From: Sphaerospermopsis torques-reginae ITEP-024
GTDB lineage: Bacteria > Cyanobacteriota > Cyanobacteriia > Cyanobacteriales > Nostocaceae
DNA length: 64,000 nt
Direction: 5' to 3'
NCBI RefSeq assembly: GCF_019598945.1
Contig: NZ_CP080598.1
Coordinates: 1,612,001 to 1,676,000, forward strand
In this document: positions 16,403 through 26,880 of the stretch, piece after piece
Layout of the letters: each line of letters begins with the position of its first letter
Position numbering within the stretch: the stretch's first letter is position 1
Notes under the pieces: model-generated
Database searches by the model: none
Told to the model about the DNA's origin: nothing
Seen by the model: only the letters and a program-made list of their open reading frames with translations
Program-made: the position numbers and the translations under genes

Positions 16403-16906
16403 ATGAAACAGCCCTGGGGTGGAATACAAATAAACAGGGTGCTGTGCGCCATTACGTGCAGTGTTGGCATAGGAATGATCTTCTGGGGGTGTAATGCCAA
16501 TAACCTCCAGTCTGAAAATGAGACATGGAAGATATATAAAAATCCTCGCTATGGTTTTGAGTTTCCTTATCCCCAAACTTGGCAGGAATTAGGCAACCCA
16601 TACAACAGTGATGGTATTGCTTTAGCACCAGCAAATCAGAAAACTGTAGAAATTCGCGCCTATGCAAGTAAGCCTTTACTAACAACACCAAAACCAAATC
16701 CCCAGTCAGTGTATAACTTTCGGACTAATCAAGGATTTTCTGGAGTCATGTCCATAGAAGTAGGAGATCGGGTGACTGTAATTAAGTTAACCATTACTCA
16801 ATCAGAATTAGAATATCACTGGCAAGGAAAAAGCAGCATTCAAGAGTTTGCCAATTATTATCGTCTGTTTTATTACATAGCTAAAGAGTACAAAATTAGT
16901 CAATAG
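16403..16906 (+). CDS. putative lipoprotein of unknown function
   Basis: From ATG 16403 the protein (167 aa) has a basic N-terminus, a hydrophobic stretch (VLCAITCSVGIGMIF) and a Cys in FWGC that resembles a weak lipobox. A periplasm-exposed domain follows. That domain begins YKNPRYGFEFPYPQTWQ, a pattern seen in PsbP-like and other small periplasmic proteins in which a Y-G-F-x-F-x-Y-P-x-x-W segment opens the fold. An earlier in-frame start (16319) would put a hydrophilic stretch before the signal and is less likely. The true family is not identified. It is followed by a low-complexity TTTTTAT array at 16961-16990. Confidence 0.55.
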   Translation: MKQPWGGIQINRVLCAITCSVGIGMIFWGCNANNLQSENETWKIYKNPRYGFEFPYPQTWQELGNPYNSDGIALAPANQKTVEIRAYASKPLLTTPKPNPQSVYNFRTNQGFSGVMSIEVGDRVTVIKLTITQSELEYHWQGKSSIQEFANYYRLFYYIAKEYKISQ

Positions 16907-17065
16907 TTAACAGTTAGTTGTTAGTTGTCAGTTGTCCGTAGTTAGGTAAGCAGTAGGAATTATTTTTTATTTTTTATTTTTTATTTTTAACTGATTACTG
17001 TCTTAGTAAGAATTTAATGATGAAGAGGGGACATAAACCTGATAGATTTAGCTATCAGCGAGTAA

Positions 17066-18229
<1,164 letters not shown>

Positions 18230-18231
18230 TT

Positions 18232-18408
<177 letters not shown>

Positions 18409-18414
18409 TTATTT

Positions 18415-19533
18415 ATGAAAATTGCCCTATTCACAGAAACTTTTTTACCCAAGGTTGATGGTATTGTCACCCGTCTTCGTCACACCGTTGATCATCTGCA
18501 ACGGGACGGAAATCAAGTTATGGTATTTTGCCCAGAAGGTGGCATCACAGAACACAAAGGAGCGAAAGTTTACGGTGTGACGGGGTTTCCACTGCCTTTG
18601 TATCCAGAGTTAAAATTAGCACTGCCTCGTCCTGCTATCGGTCACGCTTTAGAACAGTTTCAGCCAGATATTATTCATGTTGTTAATCCCGCAGTTCTGG
18701 GATTATCAGGTATTTTTTATAGTAAAGTTCTGAAAATTCCCCTGTTGGCTTCTTACCATACCCATTTACCTCAATATCTGCAACATTACGGGTTAGGGAT
18801 GTTAGAAGGTTTACTTTGGCAATTACTCAAAGGCGCTCATAATCAAGCTGCATTAAATTTGTGTACCTCCACAGCAATGGTCGAGGAATTGGCAGCACAT
18901 GGCATAGAAAGATTAGATTTGTGGCAACGAGGAGTAGATACAGAATTATTTCATCCTGATTTAGCCAGTGTGGAAATGCGATCGCACTTATCCCAAGGTC
19001 ATCCAAAAAGCCCCTTATTGTTGTATGTAGGTCGTCTTTCGGCAGAAAAGGAAATTGAACGCATTAAACCCATTTTAGAAGCTATTCCTGATGCCAGATT
19101 AGCTTTAGTTGGAGATGGTCCAAATCGGCAAAATTTAGAGAAACATTTTGCAGGTACAAATACCCATTTTGTCGGTTATTTAATGGGTAAAGAATTAGGT
19201 TCAGCCTTTGCTAGTGCAGATGTGTTTATTTTTCCTTCTCGGACAGAGACACTAGGATTAGTCTTATTAGAAGCAATGGCCGCCGGATGTCCAGTAGTAG
19301 CAGCCCGTTCTGGTGGTATTCCTGATATTGTGACAGATGGAGTCAATGGTTATCTTTTTGACCCTAAAGCGGACATTCAAGAAGCAATTGATGTTACTAT
19401 AAAATTGTTACAACAACAACATGAAATAAATATTATCCGTGAAAATGCTCGTCAGGAAGCAGAAAAATGGGGATGGTCTGCTGCTACACGACAATTACAA
19501 GATTATTACAAAAAGGTGACTGGGGACTGGTGA
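18415..19533 (+). CDS. sqdX: sulfoquinovosyldiacylglycerol synthase (glycosyltransferase)
   Basis: The protein (372 aa) is a GT4-family glycosyltransferase that transfers sulfoquinovose from the UDP-sugar to diacylglycerol, making SQDG. The N-terminal Rossmann domain starts MKIALFTETFLPKVDGIVTR, an opening conserved in SqdX and in plant SQD2. The C-terminal domain shows LLYVGRLSAEKEIE, the nucleotide-sugar-binding PSRTETLGLVLLEAMA and AARSGGIPDIV. No signal peptide; the enzyme is expected at the cytoplasmic or thylakoid membrane face. Heptad repeats abut the start codon. Adjacency to sqdB supports the call strongly. Confidence 0.93.
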   Translation: MKIALFTETFLPKVDGIVTRLRHTVDHLQRDGNQVMVFCPEGGITEHKGAKVYGVTGFPLPLYPELKLALPRPAIGHALEQFQPDIIHVVNPAVLGLSGIFYSKVLKIPLLASYHTHLPQYLQHYGLGMLEGLLWQLLKGAHNQAALNLCTSTAMVEELAAHGIERLDLWQRGVDTELFHPDLASVEMRSHLSQGHPKSPLLLYVGRLSAEKEIERIKPILEAIPDARLALVGDGPNRQNLEKHFAGTNTHFVGYLMGKELGSAFASADVFIFPSRTETLGLVLLEAMAAGCPVVAARSGGIPDIVTDGVNGYLFDPKADIQEAIDVTIKLLQQQHEINIIRENARQEAEKWGWSAATRQLQDYYKKVTGDW

Positions 19534-19545
19534 CTGGGGAGAAAA

Positions 19546-19619
19546 ATTTTAGATTTTAGATTTTAGATTTTAGATTGGAGTTGACAAAAACAGTCCAAAA
19601 TCCAAAATCCAAAATCCAA
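19546..19619. repeat. composite heptad element, orientation A
   Basis: Order on the plus strand: (TTTTAGA)n, core AGATTGGAGTTGACAAAAAC (19572-19591), then (AATCCAA)n. The exact reverse-complement arrangement occurs at 26697-26776. Upstream flank is GGGGACTGGTGAC-like, downstream flank is a TCCTGCC/TCCTGAC array that ends five bases before the cyclase start codon. Confidence 0.85.
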
Positions 19620-19674
19620 CATAAAAAACTCCTGCCTTCTGCCTCCTGACTCCTGACTCCTGACTCCTGATTTT

Positions 19675-22248
19675 ATGACACTTCCTAACGCGGGTAGCGT
19701 CTTGGCTACATTAACTGAACTCACACAAGTTAATCGCACCCAGTCCCTACTCAGTCGGGTCAAAGACTTATCTGTTAATGAGTTTGTTTGTTTACTAGAC
19801 TTTATTACAGCAGAGTTTCAACAATTTCTGAGAGCTATTGATCTGATCAATAATGAAGCTCTAGAAGGGATGTTGGAGAAAGTTCTAGAAGCAATTACAC
19901 TCAAAATTGGTCAAATTCTCCAAGCAGAACATACAGCTATTTTTTTAGTTGACTATGATAAAGCTCAACTATGGTCAAAAGTTCCCCAAGATAATAATCA
20001 AAAATTCTTAGAAATACGCAATCCCTTAAATGTAGGTATTCCTGGCCATGTAGCTACTACAGGTAAATATCTGAATATCGCTGAAACTGCTACTCACCCT
20101 CTTTTTAGTCCAGAGTTGGAAAAACAAATGGGCTATAAAATCCGCAATCTTTTATGTATGCCGGTGATGAGTAGTAAAAAGCAAACTGTAGCGGTTGTAC
20201 AGTTAGCAAATAAAGCGGGGGATATTCCTTTTACGGAAGATGATGAAAAGTCTTTTCGAGACTTTGCAGCTTCTATTGGCATTATTTTGGAAAGTTGCCA
20301 ATCTTTTTATGTAGCAGCGAGAAATCAACGTGGTGCAACGGCTTTGTTACGTGCTACCCAGACTTTAGGACAAAGTTTGGATTTAGAAGCAACTTTGCAA
20401 ATAGTCATGGAACAAGCCCGGGTTTTGATGCAAGCTGACCGCAGTACCCTATTTTTGTATCGGAAAGAAATGGGAGAACTGTGGACGAAAGTAGCCACAG
20501 TTAATGAGAAAAAATTAATAGAAATTCGTATTCCGTCTAATCGTGGTATTGCTGGTTATGTAGCTTCCACAGGTCAAGCAGTAAATATTCCTGATGCTTA
20601 TCAAGATCCTCGTTTTGATCCGACTACAGATCAAAAGACTGGTTATGTAACTCGCAATATTTTATGTTTACCAGTATTCAATTCTGCCAATGAATTAATT
20701 GGTGTAACTCAGTTAATAAATAAAGAACAAGGTAGTTTTACGTCTTCAGATGAAGAGTTCATGCGAGCTTTTAATATCCAGGCGGGAATAGCTTTGGAAA
20801 ATGCCCGTTTATTTGAAAATGTATTGTTAGAAAGACAGTATCAAAAGGATATTCTTCAAAGTTTGTCGGATGCAGTAATTTCTACAGATATGCAAGGTCA
20901 AATAGTGACTATTAATGATGCAGCACTAGAGTTACTGGGTTGTCCTTTAAAAGAAGCCAACAAAATCGCAAATAAGTTGTTATGGAAAGAAAATTTGCTA
21001 GGGCGTAAAGTTTGGGAAGTTCTACCACTTGAAAATCTGCAAATGCGTTTGGAAGATAGTTTAAAATATGCTTCCAGGCATTATGTCCCAGAGCAAAATT
21101 TGGTGGCGGGATTATATAACTGGGAAGAAGATAAAAATGAAGATTCAGGAACAAAAAATCAAAAGTTAATTTTAGCAGTGCGAGATCGCCATAATCCAAA
21201 TATTTTTATTCCTTGGAATCAACCGCTTACTCCTCCATCGAAGTTGCTGAGTGCAGATGTTGTCAAAGAATTAGAACGCAGCATTAATCTTACCGTAAAT
21301 CCCTTAACTAACCCAGAAGGAGGAGTTAGGGGTGGTTTGGTGGTTTTGGAAGATATCAGTCGGGAAAAACGCCTCAAAAGCACCATGTACCGTTATCTTA
21401 CACCTCATGTAGCCGAGCAAATTATGGCTTTGGGTGATGATAGTTTGATGGTGGGTGAAAGAAAGGAAGTCACGATTTTGTTTTCTGATATTCGGGGTTA
21501 TACAACTCTCACAGAAAACTTGGGAGCAGCAGAGGTGGTATCACTATTGAATCAATATTTTGAAACAATGGTGGAGTCAGTTTTTCACTATGAAGGAACT
21601 TTAGATAAGTTTATTGGTGATGCTTTAATGGCTGTGTTTGGTGCGCCGCTACCATTGGAAAATCATGCTTGGCGAGCAGTAGAATCAGCATTAGATATGC
21701 GTCGCCGCTTAGAGGAATTTAATCACAGACGGATTGTTCAGTCTCAACCACAAATCAAATTTGGCATTGGTATTAGTTCGGGGGAGGTGGTTTCTGGAAA
21801 TATTGGTTCTCAGAAACGAATGGATTATACCGTGATTGGTGATGGGGTGAATTTGAGTTCTCGTTTGGAAGGGGTGACTAAAGAATATGGCTGTGATATT
21901 ATTATTAGTGAATTTACTTATAAACTGTGTAGTGATCTCTTGTGGGTGCGTCAACTAGATACAATTCGTGTTAAAGGTAAACATCAAGCTGTTAATATCT
22001 ATGAGTTAATTGGCGATCGCTCTATTCCCCTCGATGCCAATACTCAAGAATTTTTATACTATTACGATGCTGGACGTAATGCTTATGTATCCCGAAATTT
22101 CACCCAAGCGATCGCCAGTTTTGAAATTGCCAAACGCATTCGACCCACAGACCAAGCCGTAAACATACACCTAAAACGCGCTTACAATTACCAAAAAACA
22201 CCACCTCCAAATTCCTGGGATGGTGTTTGGACGATGGTTACAAAATAG
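19675..22248 (+). CDS. cyaB: GAF-GAF-PAS class III adenylate cyclase, CyaB type
   Basis: The protein (857 aa) matches Anabaena CyaB1/CyaB2 in architecture and length: a helical N-terminus, GAF-A (~60-210), GAF-B (~225-385), PAS (~390-500) and a C-terminal class III cyclase domain (~590-785). Metal-binding Asp605 (LFSDIRGY) and Asp649 (FIGDAL) are present. The purine-specifying pair is Lys645 and Thr719 (DYTVIGD), the Lys/Thr form known for CyaB1 rather than Lys/Asp. Cyclic nucleotide binding to GAF domains is known to stimulate these enzymes. It is probably soluble. A (TCCTGAC) array sits directly before the ATG. CyaB1 versus CyaB2 cannot be decided by eye. Confidence 0.93.
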   Translation: MTLPNAGSVLATLTELTQVNRTQSLLSRVKDLSVNEFVCLLDFITAEFQQFLRAIDLINNEALEGMLEKVLEAITLKIGQILQAEHTAIFLVDYDKAQLWSKVPQDNNQKFLEIRNPLNVGIPGHVATTGKYLNIAETATHPLFSPELEKQMGYKIRNLLCMPVMSSKKQTVAVVQLANKAGDIPFTEDDEKSFRDFAASIGIILESCQSFYVAARNQRGATALLRATQTLGQSLDLEATLQIVMEQARVLMQADRSTLFLYRKEMGELWTKVATVNEKKLIEIRIPSNRGIAGYVASTGQAVNIPDAYQDPRFDPTTDQKTGYVTRNILCLPVFNSANELIGVTQLINKEQGSFTSSDEEFMRAFNIQAGIALENARLFENVLLERQYQKDILQSLSDAVISTDMQGQIVTINDAALELLGCPLKEANKIANKLLWKENLLGRKVWEVLPLENLQMRLEDSLKYASRHYVPEQNLVAGLYNWEEDKNEDSGTKNQKLILAVRDRHNPNIFIPWNQPLTPPSKLLSADVVKELERSINLTVNPLTNPEGGVRGGLVVLEDISREKRLKSTMYRYLTPHVAEQIMALGDDSLMVGERKEVTILFSDIRGYTTLTENLGAAEVVSLLNQYFETMVESVFHYEGTLDKFIGDALMAVFGAPLPLENHAWRAVESALDMRRRLEEFNHRRIVQSQPQIKFGIGISSGEVVSGNIGSQKRMDYTVIGDGVNLSSRLEGVTKEYGCDIIISEFTYKLCSDLLWVRQLDTIRVKGKHQAVNIYELIGDRSIPLDANTQEFLYYYDAGRNAYVSRNFTQAIASFEIAKRIRPTDQAVNIHLKRAYNYQKTPPPNSWDGVWTMVTK

Positions 22249-22325
22249 GGACTGGGGACTGGGGAGAAAATTATTTACCTGTTCTCTGTTCCCTGTTCCC
22301 TGTTCCCTGTTCCCTTCTTTCCCTA

Positions 22326-22598
22326 TCAACTATTATCAGATTCATTGTTTTCAAAGGGATCTTCACCTATCCTCAGTTGCTTTTTCGAGCGTTTTAACTG
22401 TTTCCACAACACCTTGATCTGTTCATAAGCTTCCTCTGGTGGAAGTTTGCCACCTGTTTCTAAGTTACAAATATAACTAACTCTCTGAGCAAATTCCTGT
22501 AAATTTGCGTTAAAAACCAAGTTCTCAGGTTGTACATGACCGTAGTATCGACCACGAGGATAGAGAAAATCATCTTTGCTCACTATATTTTTCTCCAT
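22326..22598 (-). CDS. DUF7219-family small cyanobacterial protein
   Basis: From ATG 22598 the protein (90 aa) contains DDFLYPRGRYYGHVQPENL and FNANLQEFAQRVSYIC, then KLPPEEAYEQIKVLWKQLKRSKK. I recognise this as a small conserved cyanobacterial family without known function. The product is hydrophilic with no membrane segment. An upstream in-frame start (22649) adds a non-conserved leader. It is convergent with the cyclase gene, separated by (TTCCCTG) heptads at about 22280-22317. Confidence 0.75.
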   Translation of the reverse strand: MEKNIVSKDDFLYPRGRYYGHVQPENLVFNANLQEFAQRVSYICNLETGGKLPPEEAYEQIKVLWKQLKRSKKQLRIGEDPFENNESDNS

Positions 22599-22822
22599 GT
22601 ATTTAATAATCCTCCTGATTTTATGTATGATATTAAAACCACTAAACACTCTTATTTTTATTTTGTTAAGTCAGGAGAAAACTTAAGATTAAACCTTAAT
22701 CATAAAAGGTCTTACAGGGATTAGTTTATTTGTAATTTGACAAAATAATTAGATTTATAAATCCAATGTATAAAATTATCCAAAAATTTGACCGATAAAG
22801 TTAGCAAAAAGTTTACTATTAG

Positions 22823-22923
22823 AGCAGTTTCCGTTATTATGAGGTACAGATATTAATGATAAAAATCTTGTGGGGTGGACATCTTGCCCGCCCATAGTGT
22901 ACCTCATTTAGATGGAAAGTGCT
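22823..22923. mobile_element. MITE-like element with ~25-bp imperfect terminal inverted repeats
   Basis: The left arm begins AGCAGTTTCC and ends ATGAGGTAC (22823-22847). The right arm begins GTACCTCAT and ends GGAAAGTGCT (22899-22923). The arms match at 19 of 25 positions. The ~50-bp interior has GTGGGGTGGACATCTTGCCC, related to a dispersed motif also seen near 45906-45921. No coding capacity. The surrounding 22599-23430 gap otherwise shows no gene or RNA that I recognise. Confidence 0.6.
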
Positions 22924-23430
22924 GTATTTACTTATTATACATCTTTTGTAAAAATTGTTTGCGATAGCTAAAATTCACAAGAAAATCCCCAAAAGGTAGG
23001 AAAGCAACTTTGAGACAGTGGAGGAAAGTAATAAATTGACAATTGAAGATATGGAGTTATATTTGCAACATAATATCATTTTTCAACAAAAATTAGCAAA
23101 ATTTACATAAAAACATCAAAATTTGATCTAAATTTTACCAGTTTAACAGGCAATATAGAAGAATAGGTTGAAGGAAATAGACAAAGTCCTGGTAATGAGA
23201 AAAGAGCAGTCGGCAAGCTATACAAACTAAGTCCGATTGCACGAACTCAGGGAAAGCAAGGGTTTGAAACCCAGACAGGTGGTAAAAAAGCTTGTCGAAG
23301 GTTGAATATTGTTGGAGTAAGGGCGACATTGATCAGCGGGTCTTTGAACCTTTCCCTAAACCCTTCTGCCTTGCCCAAAGGGCTGATAAAATGGTTAAGC
23401 TGGAAACCATTGCTCTGCATATCTACCACC

Positions 23431-24168
23431 ATGTCTGATAATACCAAACTATACGAAGGCAAAGCCAAAATTATTTACACCACAGACGAACCTGAGATAT
23501 TGTTGGCTGATTTTAAAGATGATGCAACTGCGTTTAATGCCCAAAAGCGGGGTAGCATCCAGGGAAAAGGTAGCATAAACTGTACCATTTCCAGCAAGTT
23601 GTTTGAACAATTGGCAGCGCATGGCATTAAAACACATTATATTGATTGTCCAGCGCCCAATCAAATGCGGGTGAAAGCAGTTAAGATTGTGCCATTGGAA
23701 GTTGTGGTCAGAAATATTGCTGCTGGTAGTCTTTGTCAACAAACAGGATTGCCACTAGGTACAATATTGGAACAGCCTTTGGTAGATTTTTATTACAAAG
23801 ACGACCAATTAGGAGATCCTCTACTCACACGCGATCGCTTACTGCTCCTGCAACTAGCAACTGAGGAACAAGTTGACAGTATTGCCCATCTGGCATTACA
23901 AATCAATGACTTTCTCAAAAGCTTTTGGCAAAAGTGCGGCATTACCTTGGTAGACTTTAAACTCGAATTTGGTCTGGACTCACAACAGCAGTTGTTGTTG
24001 GCCGATGAAATAAGTCCTGATACCTGTCGTTTATGGGATATGACAGAAAATGATCCTAACCGTCGAGTAATGGATAAAGATCGGTTTCGTAGGGATTTAG
24101 GAAATGTAGAAAATGCCTACCAGGAGGTTTTACAAAGGGTTTTGCAAGTAGTAGACAGCAAAAATTAA
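23431..24168 (+). CDS. purC: phosphoribosylaminoimidazole-succinocarboxamide (SAICAR) synthase
   Basis: The protein (245 aa) condenses CAIR with aspartate using ATP in purine synthesis. Signatures are KLYEGKAKIIY (6-16), the VVVRNIAAGS segment and LADEISPDTCRLWD near the C-terminus. It is a stand-alone short PurC. ATG 23431 gives the conserved start MSDNTKLYEGKAK; a 43-residue upstream extension to 23302 has no homology to the family. It opens the series purC-bamA-lpxC-fabZ-lpxA-lpxB, an order I know from other cyanobacteria. Confidence 0.96.
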   Translation: MSDNTKLYEGKAKIIYTTDEPEILLADFKDDATAFNAQKRGSIQGKGSINCTISSKLFEQLAAHGIKTHYIDCPAPNQMRVKAVKIVPLEVVVRNIAAGSLCQQTGLPLGTILEQPLVDFYYKDDQLGDPLLTRDRLLLLQLATEEQVDSIAHLALQINDFLKSFWQKCGITLVDFKLEFGLDSQQQLLLADEISPDTCRLWDMTENDPNRRVMDKDRFRRDLGNVENAYQEVLQRVLQVVDSKN

Positions 24169-24290
24169 CTGGGTGTGCGTGTATCTAGTCATTTTTCTGA
24201 TATGACTAATGACTAAAAACTAATGACTAATGACCAGTGACTCATGACGAATGAAGAATGACTTAATTGTGTGTGGTAGTGAAGAGGAAT

Positions 24291-26672
24291 ATGAGTAAAA
24301 AGCATTTATCTCCTGTATTTCTGGCAGTTGTGGCGATCGCTGTCCCTGTTGACAACTCACTCAGTGCGACTGCACAAACTCCTGATAAAACCCAGCAAGT
24401 AACAGAGGTTGCCACGGTAGAAACCAACCAGCCACTACCACAGGAAACTGGTCAAAATGATGTTAGTGAAAATCAAAAAACTCCCGTCTTGGCAAAGGTA
24501 GTAGTTATAAAACCAGAATCTGACTCATCGACACCTGCTGTCAAAGTCTCACCAACAGCTAACTCAGTATCAATAGCGACACCAGAAGTAATCATACCAA
24601 CGGCAACAACACCCTCAAAAACGGCTCAAATTCTCAAAGCTGCATTATCTCGCAACTCAGAACAGAAAGCAAAATCAGCAGTAATTATATCAACGGCAAC
24701 AACACCAGCAAAAACTGCACAAGCACCAGAAACAGAAGTAAATCCTGATACTAATTCTCCCCAGGAAAATGCTGAGCCACCCACAGCACAACCGACTTTC
24801 CCTAGTAATTCAGAAACAGCAGAACCCCGTGTCCTGGTGTCAGAAGTAGCAGTAACATCACCAACTGGCACAATCTCACCAGAACTAGAAAACCAAGTTT
24901 ACCAAGCGATTCGTACCCAACCAGGACAAACAACCACCCGTTCCCAATTACAAGAAGATATTAATGCTATATTTGCTACAGGTTTCTTCTCCAACGTGCG
25001 AGCCGTGCCAGAAGATACACCTGTGGGTGTAAGGGTGAGTTTCGTGGTTGATCCTAATCCTGTCCTGAGTAAAGTAGAAGTCGAAGCTAACCCTGGAACT
25101 GATGTTCCTTCTGTACTCCCAACTAACACAGTAGATAAAATCTTCAGTGAACAGTATGGTAAAATACTCAACTTGCGTGACCTACAAGAAGGTATTAAAC
25201 AGTTAACCAAAGAATATCAAGATAGAGGTTATGTACTAGCCAACGTGATTGGAGCGCCGAGAGTTTCAGAAAATGGAGTTGTCACCCTACAAGTAGCAGA
25301 AGGGGTAGTAGAAGATGTCAAAGTTCGCTTCCGTAATAAAGAAGGACAGGAAGTAGACGAAAAAGGAGAACCCATTCGGGGACGCACAAAAGAATATGTA
25401 ATTAAACGGGAATTAGAATTAAAGTCCGGTCAAGTATTTAACCGTAATACAGTCCAAAAAGACTTACAAAGAGTATTTGGGTTAGGTTTGTTTGAAGATG
25501 TAAATGTGTCCCTTGACCCTGGTACAGACCCTAGTAAAGTTGATGTAGTGGTTAATGTTGCTGAACGCAGCAGTGGTTCAATAGCTGCTGGTGCTGGTAT
25601 TAGTTCTGCCAGTGGATTATTTGGTACAGTCAGCTATCAACAGCAAAACCTGGGAGGTAGAAACCAGAAACTTGGTGCCGAGGTACAGCTAGGAGAAAGA
25701 GAACTGCTGTTTGACCTGCGGTTTACAGATCCTTGGATTGCTGGTGATCCTTATCGGACTTCCTATACAGCTAATATTTTCCGTCGTCGTTCAATCTCTC
25801 TGATTTTTGAAGGTAAGGATGACAACATTGAAACCTATAACCCCAATAATCCCACTAATACAAATGATCAAGATCGTCCGCGGATTACCCGTTTAGGTGG
25901 TGGTGTTTCCTTCACTCGTCCCCTTTCTCCTAATACTTATGAAAAGTCAGAGTGGGTGGCTTCAGCCGGTTTGCAATATCAACGAGTTTCTAGCCGTGAT
26001 GCTGATGGTAATGTGAGAAAAGAAGGGGCAAGATTTAATGATAATGGTCAGCAAATTAGCGATAGGATTCCCCTCACCCAATCGGAAAAAGGTGAAGACG
26101 ATTTATTATTATTACAACTAGGCGCACAACGCGATCGCCGTAATAATCCCTTACAACCTACCAACGGTTCTTATCTCCGTGTCGGAGTTGATCAATCTGT
26201 ACCCATAGGCTCAGGTAATATTTTCCTGACCAGAGTTAGGGGTAACTACAGCCAATATTTGCCTGTGAACTTTTTGAGTTTTGGTAAAGGTCCACAAACT
26301 CTGGCGTTTAACCTTCAAGGTGGTACAATTCTCGGAGACTTACCCCCCTATGAAGCTTTTACCCTTGGCGGTAGTAATTCTGTGCGTGGTTACGATGAAG
26401 GTAGATTAGCTACTGGACGCAGTTATGTACAAGCATCTGTTGAATATCGTTTTCCTGTGTTCTCTGTAGTCAGTGGCGCACTATTTTTTGATTATGGTAG
26501 TGATTTGGGAAGTAGTACCAGAGCAGCAGAAATTCTCAATAAAAATGGTAGCGGCTACGGTTATGGTCTGGGTGTGCGTGTACAGTCTCCACTTGGACCT
26601 ATTCGCATAGACTATGGTTTAAGTGATGATGGTGATAGCCGCATTAACTTTGGGATTGGGGAAAGGTTTTAA
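24291..26672 (+). CDS. bamA: outer-membrane assembly factor BamA/Omp85
   Basis: From ATG 24291 (GAAGAGGAA just upstream) the protein (793 aa) has a signal peptide ending near SATAQ and a long Thr/Pro/Ala-rich linker (about 25-180). Three POTRA domains follow (about 185-265, 266-350 and 355-440), then a 16-strand beta barrel. The barrel contains the lid-loop motif VRGYDEG and ends in Phe (INFGIGERF). Three POTRA domains and the Pro-rich linker are usual for cyanobacterial Omp85. It inserts beta-barrel proteins into the outer membrane. The linker carries an imperfect internal repeat around TATTPSKTAQ and TATTPAKTAQ. Confidence 0.95.
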   Translation: MSKKHLSPVFLAVVAIAVPVDNSLSATAQTPDKTQQVTEVATVETNQPLPQETGQNDVSENQKTPVLAKVVVIKPESDSSTPAVKVSPTANSVSIATPEVIIPTATTPSKTAQILKAALSRNSEQKAKSAVIISTATTPAKTAQAPETEVNPDTNSPQENAEPPTAQPTFPSNSETAEPRVLVSEVAVTSPTGTISPELENQVYQAIRTQPGQTTTRSQLQEDINAIFATGFFSNVRAVPEDTPVGVRVSFVVDPNPVLSKVEVEANPGTDVPSVLPTNTVDKIFSEQYGKILNLRDLQEGIKQLTKEYQDRGYVLANVIGAPRVSENGVVTLQVAEGVVEDVKVRFRNKEGQEVDEKGEPIRGRTKEYVIKRELELKSGQVFNRNTVQKDLQRVFGLGLFEDVNVSLDPGTDPSKVDVVVNVAERSSGSIAAGAGISSASGLFGTVSYQQQNLGGRNQKLGAEVQLGERELLFDLRFTDPWIAGDPYRTSYTANIFRRRSISLIFEGKDDNIETYNPNNPTNTNDQDRPRITRLGGGVSFTRPLSPNTYEKSEWVASAGLQYQRVSSRDADGNVRKEGARFNDNGQQISDRIPLTQSEKGEDDLLLLQLGAQRDRRNNPLQPTNGSYLRVGVDQSVPIGSGNIFLTRVRGNYSQYLPVNFLSFGKGPQTLAFNLQGGTILGDLPPYEAFTLGGSNSVRGYDEGRLATGRSYVQASVEYRFPVFSVVSGALFFDYGSDLGSSTRAAEILNKNGSGYGYGLGVRVQSPLGPIRIDYGLSDDGDSRINFGIGERF

Positions 26673-26696
26673 GAGGGGACTGGTGATTGGTGATAC

Positions 26697-26776
26697 AATT
26701 TTGGATTTTGGATTTTGGATTTTGGATTGTTTTTGTCAACTCCAATCTAAAATCTAAAATCTAAAATCTAAAATTA
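26697..26776. repeat. composite heptad element, orientation B
   Basis: (ATTTTGG)n, core GTTTTTGTCAACTCCAATCT (26729-26748), (ATCTAAA)n: the reverse complement of 19546-19619, here between bamA and lpxC. The flanks (GGGGACTGGTGATT before, TCCTGAC units after, 26780-26805) are in the same orientation as at the other locus. Confidence 0.85.
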
Positions 26777-26880
26777 TTCTGACTCCCGACTCCTGACTCC
26801 TGACTTCTACTTTCAGGGTGTTTACTACATAGAGAACAAATGAATAACAAACAGCAAAATCATATATTGGCTTTTAGACT

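Noticed and set aside
23302-23430. 43-residue N-terminal extension of PurC
   Set aside because: No match to the family, and ATG 23431 gives the conserved N-terminus.
22924-23430. Possible structured RNA or tRNA upstream of purC
   Set aside because: I looked for a T-arm motif and acceptor pairing and for known riboswitch cores and found none.
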